A stretch of 9,325 nt of DNA, taken from positions 1-9,325 of the forward strand of contig JBBRGA010000136.1 in assembly GCA_038241115.1 (NCBI GenBank). Direction: 5' to 3'. Below the pieces are notes generated by a model. That model was not told where the DNA came from. It searched no databases and saw only the letters and a list, made by a program, of their open reading frames with translations. Of the stretch, positions 5,964 to 9,325 are shown one piece after another. Origin of the DNA: JANYJJ01 sp038241115 (lineage in GTDB: Bacteria; Pseudomonadota; Gammaproteobacteria; Burkholderiales; Burkholderiaceae_C). How positions within the stretch are numbered: the first letter of the stretch is position 1; each line of letters begins with the position of its first letter. A program made the position numbers and the translations under genes.

Positions 5964-7160
5964 CAACTGCAGAGCGTCGTCTCCAAATTCAATGTCCAGC
6001 GGCTCGATCAGCAAGCGCTTGGGACCGGCCTCCACGTGCCCTGCGATCAACGCTCGCACGCCCTGCGCTTGGGCCACCTCGACTGTCCGCACGGCATCTT
6101 CGGCTCTCACAAAAAGCGCAAACCCTGCGCCCATGTTGAGCGTGCTGTAAGCCTCGCGGTTGTCTTGATTCGCGTGCTGTTGAATGAACTTCAACACCGG
6201 TGGGACTTCAGGCACGCTGTGGATTCGGTAGGTGTGCAAAGCCGGATGGCGCAGCAGTTTGCGCCAGCCGTGGCCGGTGATGTTGGCGCAGTAGCGCGGC
6301 GTGATGCCAGCTTTGTAAAGCGCTTCAGTCACCGGCGAGTACAGCACGGTGGGCGCCAGCAGCGCATCGCCGTAAGTCAAACCCGCGGTCAAACCCGCGG
6401 TCAAACCCGCGCTCAAACCAGCATTCAAGCCGGGCTGCACTTGGGTGAGGTAGCCCAGAGGCAGGCGCTCCACCAACTTGCGCGCCAGGCTCAGGCCGTT
6501 GGCATGGATGCCGCTCGAAGCCAGCATGACGATCGCGTCGCCAGGAGCCAATTTATCGCCCACTGACAAACGCTCTTTGGGATTGATCAGGCCCGTGCAA
6601 GACGCGGCCAGGTCTATGCGGCCGTTGGTTACGATGCCCGCGAGCGCGGGAGTTTCACCGCCGCCCCAAGCCACACCGCAAACGTCGCAAGCGCGCTTCC
6701 AGCCGGCCACCAAAGCCTGTGATCGTTCAGCGTCGCTGAACCAGTCTGAACCACCGGCCGCCCAATAGGCCTGCACCACCAGCGGCGTCGCGCCCACGGT
6801 GATCAGGTCGTTGATGGCCATGGCGATGGTGTCTTGCGCGATGCTGTCGTAGTACACCTTGCCGGTGAGGCGAAACATCTCGTCGGCCACCAAGGTTTTA
6901 GAGCCCAGACATTCAACAATGCTGGCCAAATAAAACGGGCCCACATCCACCACATAAGCCGACTCGCCGCGCGAGGCCAACACTTCGCGGAAGCCGTGTT
7001 GCAAAAGGTGCGCGCCGGTGGCGGCGGCAGCCCGCTGCGCAGCCACTTTGAGCGGATCGATCAAGCTGTAGTTGACGCCTGACTGCTCGTAACTCAGCGT
7101 GGAATTCAACGTCGCTCCAGGCAGAAATTCAGGGTCGGCAGCGATGGAAGGCGTGTTCAT
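5958..7160 (-). CDS. PurM-like / AIR synthase-related protein, divergent paralog
   Basis: This 400-aa protein has the PurM (phosphoribosylformylglycinamidine cyclo-ligase) fold signature throughout. Visible family blocks are SYEQSGVNYSLIDPLK near the N-terminus, IAMAINDLITVGATPL at 112-127, WGGGETPALAG at 165-175, LASSGIHANGLSLARK at 213-228, LLAPT at 267-271, NITGHGWRKLLR at 293-304, and NMGAGFALF at 342-350. It departs from housekeeping PurM where TDGVGTK is expected: here IVECLGSK occupies 81-88, so the Asp and a Gly of that phosphate-binding block are changed. It is also longer than the roughly 345 aa of E. coli PurM, partly from an (A/P)GL(N/S/T) repeat at 243-262. In Burkholderiales the usual purM, as I recall, lies elsewhere, so this is probably a paralog whose substrate is unknown. 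A true FGAM cyclo-ligase remains possible. The start at 7160 is where family similarity begins; an in-frame alternative exists 25 codons upstream. The gene is divergent from dnaX. Confidence 0.82.
   Translation of the reverse strand: MNTPSIAADPEFLPGATLNSTLSYEQSGVNYSLIDPLKVAAQRAAAATGAHLLQHGFREVLASRGESAYVVDVGPFYLASIVECLGSKTLVADEMFRLTGKVYYDSIAQDTIAMAINDLITVGATPLVVQAYWAAGGSDWFSDAERSQALVAGWKRACDVCGVAWGGGETPALAGIVTNGRIDLAASCTGLINPKERLSVGDKLAPGDAIVMLASSGIHANGLSLARKLVERLPLGYLTQVQPGLNAGLSAGLTAGLTAGLTYGDALLAPTVLYSPVTEALYKAGITPRYCANITGHGWRKLLRHPALHTYRIHSVPEVPPVLKFIQQHANQDNREAYSTLNMGAGFALFVRAEDAVRTVEVAQAQGVRALIAGHVEAGPKRLLIEPLDIEFGDDALQLR
6375..6434 (-). repeat. 12-bp tandem repeat in the purM-like gene, five units
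   Basis: Five consecutive 12-base units encode PGLN, AGLS, AGLT, AGLT, AGLT (residues 243-262). The three units nearest the C-terminal side are identical at the DNA level (GTCAAACCCGCG on the plus strand, 6376-6411); the other two have drifted. The insert falls in a loop between the SSGIHANG block and the conserved YGDALLAPT block. Each unit is four codons, so copy-number change keeps the frame. Confidence 0.92.
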
Positions 7161-7190
7161 TCTGAGAGCGCGAGAGAGCAGGGTGGATGG

Positions 7191-7196
7191 ATTATC
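7191..7196 (-). promoter_or_regulatory. Possible -10 box for the purM-like gene
   Basis: GATAAT on the minus strand lies 31 bases before the ATG at 7160 and would give a leader of about 24 bases. No good -35 box is seen 17 bases upstream, and the leader has no strong Shine-Dalgarno. It is the best minus-strand candidate in the 77-bp divergent region. Confidence 0.35.
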
Positions 7197-7224
7197 CGGC
7201 ACCGGTCTGCGCGGCCTTGCCCCG

Positions 7225-7230
7225 TAGAAT
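7225..7230 (+). promoter_or_regulatory. Possible dnaX -10 box, immediately before the start codon
   Basis: TAGAAT, the same hexamer as the ffs -10 box, ends seven bases before the dnaX ATG at 7238. Normal spacing would put the transcription start at or within a base or two of the start codon, giving a leaderless mRNA. This fits the absence of any Shine-Dalgarno in the AATCGCAAGC before the ATG. The -35 region (around 7202-7207) is a poor match. Confidence 0.45.
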
Positions 7231-7237
7231 CGCAAGC

Positions 7238-9199
7238 ATGAGTTACCTCGTTTTGGCCCGCAAATACCGCCCTCGCAGTTTCGATACTTTGGTGGGTCAA
7301 GAGCACGTGGTGCAAGCGCTGACCAATGCGTTGACGCAAGGCCGTTTGCACCATGCTTACCTGTTCACTGGAACTCGCGGCGTGGGCAAAACCACGGTGT
7401 CGCGCATCCTGGCCAAATCATTGAACTGCGTGGGCGTCGACGGACAGGGCGGCATCACCGCCAAGCCTTGCGGCGTGTGCAACGCATGCCGTGACATCGA
7501 CAGCGGCCGCTTCGTCGATTACGTCGAGTTGGACGCCGCTTCCAATCGAGGCGTGGACGAAATATCGCAACTGCTCGATCAGGCCGTCTACAAGCCGGTG
7601 ATGGGACGCTTCAAGGTCTACATGATCGACGAGGTTCACATGCTCACCAACCATGCCTTCAACGCCATGTTGAAGACGCTGGAAGAGCCGCCCGATTACC
7701 TGAAGTTCGTCCTGGCCACCACCGATCCTCAAAAGGTGCCGCCCACGGTGCTGTCGCGATGTCTGCAATTCAATTTGCGGCCGATGGCGCCGCAAACGGT
7801 GCAGGCGCATTTGGTCAACGTCCTGGCAGACGAAAAAATCGAAGCGGAAGCCGGCGCACTTCGATTGCTGTCGCGCGCCGCGCGTGGCTCGATGCGCGAC
7901 GCCTTGTCGTTGGCCGATCAAGCCATCGCATTCGGTGGCGGCACCTTGCTGGAAGACGGTGTGCGCCAGATGCTTGGCGCCGTTGACCGCAGCCATGCCG
8001 TGCGTTTGATTGAAAGCCTTGTGTCGGGTGACGGCAAGGCTTTGGTGCACGCGGCTGACGCCGTGCGCACCTTGGGTTTGTCGGGCTCAGGCACCCTGGA
8101 AGAAATGGCCGCGCTGCTGCAACAAATGGCGGTGGCCGCAGCGGTGCCGTCGGCCGTTGACTTGGCCGACCCCGACAGCGCCGCCGTATTGCGGCTGGCT
8201 CCGCTGCTGGCCGCAGACGAGACGCAGCTTTTTTACAGCATGGCCCTGCACGGCCGCGCTGAATTGGGTCTGGCGCCCGATGAGTACAGCGGCTTGGTGA
8301 TGGTGCTGCTGCGCATGCTGGCATTCAGGCAGCCGATACCCATCACCGCACTTGCGGCCTCAGTGGCTGGTTCAGGTTCAGGTTCAAGCGCGGTTGCAAC
8401 TTCGGCGACCGCCGGCGTCTCGCTGCGCACCGAGGCGGCTTTGGCGGTGATTCCGAGGGCGGCCACTGCCGCGGTGGCCGTTGCCCCTGTCGTAAACGCC
8501 ACGCCATCACGTGTCGGCTCCGCGGTGCGCGCGACACCCGCAGTGCCGTTTGTCGAGATGGCAGTCGTCGTCTTGCCGGCCCCACTGGGTTCCAGCGCAA
8601 CAACACGCACTGAAGGGCCACCGCCCTGGGCAGTTGAAAGCCAGGTGGACATGGGTGCGCAGATGCCGACTATTCCAGCGTCTGAAGCTGGGCAAGTTGC
8701 CGATCCCAGGCCTTCTGTGCAAAGGCCCAAAGCGCCCGCGCCGCAATCCCTACCGCGAGTGAAAGCGCCCGCTTTGCCAGTTCGAGCTTTTCAGCCCACC
8801 GAACTCGGTGACCGTTGGGCAGAAGCGGTGACTGCGATGACGCACAGCGGCAGCATCGGTGCCATGGTGCGTGAGCTCGCGATGCAGTCGCAGTGCATTG
8901 CGGTAGAGGCCGAAGCGCACCCAGAGTTGTGGCGGTTGCGTTTGGACCGTGAAAGCCTGCGGGCACCCGTACACCGCGACAAATTGCAAGCGGCGTTGGC
9001 CGAACATTTGGGCCGCGCAGTGAGCTTGGAACTCGTCGCTGGTGAGTCTGAAGACTCACCAGCACAGCGCGCCACTGCCGAGCGCGACCGGCGTCAGCAC
9101 GACGCCGAGCAGATCATCCACAACGATCCGTTGGTGCTGGCCTTGATGGCACAGTTCAAAACTGCGCGCATCGTGCCAGGCTCCATCAAGCCGCATTGA
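7238..9199 (+). CDS. dnaX: DNA polymerase III subunit tau (clamp loader ATPase DnaX)
   Basis: The 653-aa product is the clamp-loader ATPase that couples sliding-clamp loading, the polymerase core and DnaB helicase at the replication fork. The N-terminus MSYLVLARKYRPRSF is diagnostic. Walker A GTRGVGKT is at 45-52; the zinc-site cysteines are C64, C78, C81 and C84, with a longer first spacer than in E. coli; Walker B is D131 in MIDEVHML; sensor 1 is at 161-163 (TTD); and the SRC arginine-finger motif is at 173-175. Helical domain III runs to about 365. Residues about 368-513 form an Ala/Val/Pro/Ser-rich linker with GSGSGS from three GGTTCA hexamers. The tau-specific tail from about 514 to DPLVLALMAQFKTARIVPGSIKPH is present, so this is full-length tau (E. 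coli 643 aa). No A-rich slippery site of the E. coli gamma kind is seen near residue 430. An in-frame ATG at 7187 would add 17 unconserved residues and is not preferred. Confidence 0.97.
   Translation: MSYLVLARKYRPRSFDTLVGQEHVVQALTNALTQGRLHHAYLFTGTRGVGKTTVSRILAKSLNCVGVDGQGGITAKPCGVCNACRDIDSGRFVDYVELDAASNRGVDEISQLLDQAVYKPVMGRFKVYMIDEVHMLTNHAFNAMLKTLEEPPDYLKFVLATTDPQKVPPTVLSRCLQFNLRPMAPQTVQAHLVNVLADEKIEAEAGALRLLSRAARGSMRDALSLADQAIAFGGGTLLEDGVRQMLGAVDRSHAVRLIESLVSGDGKALVHAADAVRTLGLSGSGTLEEMAALLQQMAVAAAVPSAVDLADPDSAAVLRLAPLLAADETQLFYSMALHGRAELGLAPDEYSGLVMVLLRMLAFRQPIPITALAASVAGSGSGSSAVATSATAGVSLRTEAALAVIPRAATAAVAVAPVVNATPSRVGSAVRATPAVPFVEMAVVVLPAPLGSSATTRTEGPPPWAVESQVDMGAQMPTIPASEAGQVADPRPSVQRPKAPAPQSLPRVKAPALPVRAFQPTELGDRWAEAVTAMTHSGSIGAMVRELAMQSQCIAVEAEAHPELWRLRLDRESLRAPVHRDKLQAALAEHLGRAVSLELVAGESEDSPAQRATAERDRRQHDAEQIIHNDPLVLALMAQFKTARIVPGSIKPH
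8369..8386 (+). repeat. (GGTTCA)3 in the dnaX linker
   Basis: Three perfect copies of GGTTCA encode Gly-Ser three times (residues 378-383) at the start of the low-complexity linker between the clamp-loader domains and the tau tail. Frame-neutral hexamer units fit slippage expansion in a length-tolerant linker. Confidence 0.85.
9038..9063 (+). repeat. Perfect 12-bp inverted repeat within the dnaX 3' end
   Basis: GCTGGTGAGTCT and its exact reverse complement AGACTCACCAGC are separated by only GA. The element spans codons about 601-609 (AGESEDSPA), a hydrophilic, probably linker-like stretch of the tau tail. In RNA it would fold as an 11-bp stem with a UGAA loop. No T-run follows, so it is not an obvious terminator. 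Confidence 0.9.
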
Positions 9200-9261
9200 A
9201 TCCTTCGACTCGGTCAGCCCGAGCCGCTCAATTTTTTGAATAATCCTTAGGAGAAAAATCC
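9200..9261 (+). other. dnaX-ybaB intergenic spacer
   Basis: The 62-base spacer holds a weak 5-bp hairpin (CTCGG 9209-9213, CCGAG 9219-9223), then eight bases and a six-T run at 9232-9237. The gap between stem and T-run makes it a poor terminator, so read-through into ybaB is likely. An AATAAT at 9239-9244 could be a -10 box but lacks a partner -35. Confidence 0.4.
9249..9254 (+). promoter_or_regulatory. Ribosome binding site of ybaB
   Basis: AGGAGA is a strong Shine-Dalgarno with seven bases to the first ATG at 9262 and ten to the second at 9265. The spacing favours 9262. Confidence 0.8.
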
Positions 9262-9325
9262 ATGATGAAGGGCCAACTCGCCGGCTTGATGAAACAAGCC
9301 CAAGCGATGCAAGACAACATGAAAA
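9262..9325 (+). CDS. ybaB: YbaB/EbfC family nucleoid-associated protein, N-terminal part
   Basis: Only 21 codons are in the window; the gene runs off the right edge. The translation MMKGQLAGLMKQAQAMQDNMK matches the start of the YbaB/EbfC family, whose hallmark is the amphipathic LMKQAQxMQ helix. These are small (about 105-110 aa) dimeric DNA-binding proteins that associate with the nucleoid. Placement directly after dnaX is the classical bacterial order, usually followed by recR, and supports the call. Two adjacent ATG codons occur; the strong AGGAGA upstream favours the first. Confidence 0.93.
   Translation, partial: MMKGQLAGLMKQAQAMQDNMK

Noticed and set aside
6376..6435. CRISPR-like array
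   Set aside because: The 12-bp units are contiguous with no spacers and are in-frame coding sequence.
5925..6566. Plus-strand ORF of 213 codons opposite the purM-like gene
   Set aside because: It is antisense to well-conserved PurM blocks, and its repeated QTRGQTRGQT segment is merely the 12-bp array read on the other strand.
7187..7237. dnaX start at the upstream ATG (7187)
   Set aside because: DnaX proteins begin at the MSYLVLARKYRP block; the 17 added residues are unlike the family and would overlap both candidate promoter boxes of the divergent region.
7829..7840. A6 run (GAAAAAATC) in dnaX as a gamma-producing slippery site
   Set aside because: It lies near residue 200, inside the clamp-loader domains, and does not match the X XXY YYZ phase of a programmed -1 site; a truncation there would remove essential domain III.
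9209..9237. Rho-independent terminator after dnaX
   Set aside because: The stem is only 5 bp and is separated from the T-run by eight bases, unlike a functional intrinsic terminator.

Overview
The window is a GC-rich, densely coded piece of a betaproteobacterial chromosome. The DnaX, YbaB, AddA-type helicase and SRP RNA sequences all look like Burkholderiales, most likely the Comamonadaceae. That placement rests on recognised protein and RNA character, not on a database search. Nothing suggests a plasmid, phage or insertion sequence: there are no integrases, transposases, tRNA genes or CRISPR repeats.

Layout. (1) Positions 1-3705 (+) hold the end of an AddB-like PD-(D/E)XK nuclease gene, followed with an ATGA overlap by a complete AddA-type UvrD/Rep helicase-nuclease of 1163 aa. 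Together they should form a double-strand-break end-processing complex. (2) Positions 3824-5755 (+) encode a 643-aa protein with a degenerate protein-kinase-like domain joined to an HDOD domain. (3) About 14 bp beyond it, on the opposite strand, lies a small SRP RNA gene (ffs, about 5769-5867) with a TAGAAT -10 box. No ORF covers it; it was recognised from its conserved apical loop and the pairing of its two ends. (4) Positions 5958-7160 (-) encode a 400-aa PurM/AIR-synthase-like protein that is clearly divergent from housekeeping PurM. (5) A 77-bp divergent promoter region separates it from dnaX (7238-9199, +), the tau subunit of the DNA polymerase III clamp loader. dnaX is followed by the start of the ybaB/ebfC nucleoid-associated protein gene, the common dnaX-ybaB arrangement.

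Functionally the window combines DNA replication and repair (AddAB, DnaX, YbaB), protein targeting (SRP RNA) and two less understood proteins (pseudokinase-HDOD and the PurM paralog). I see no sign of a new defence or mobile system. The noteworthy signals are: short in-frame tandem repeats in addA, the purM-like gene and dnaX; the kinase-HDOD fusion lacking catalytic residues; a perfect 12-bp inverted repeat inside the 3' end of dnaX; a probable leaderless dnaX transcript; and a tail-to-tail ffs/kinase-HDOD junction with no visible terminator. No gene-free stretch exceeds 300 bases. The gaps at 3706-3823, 5756-5957 (containing ffs), 7161-7237 and 9200-9261 are described under the individual features.
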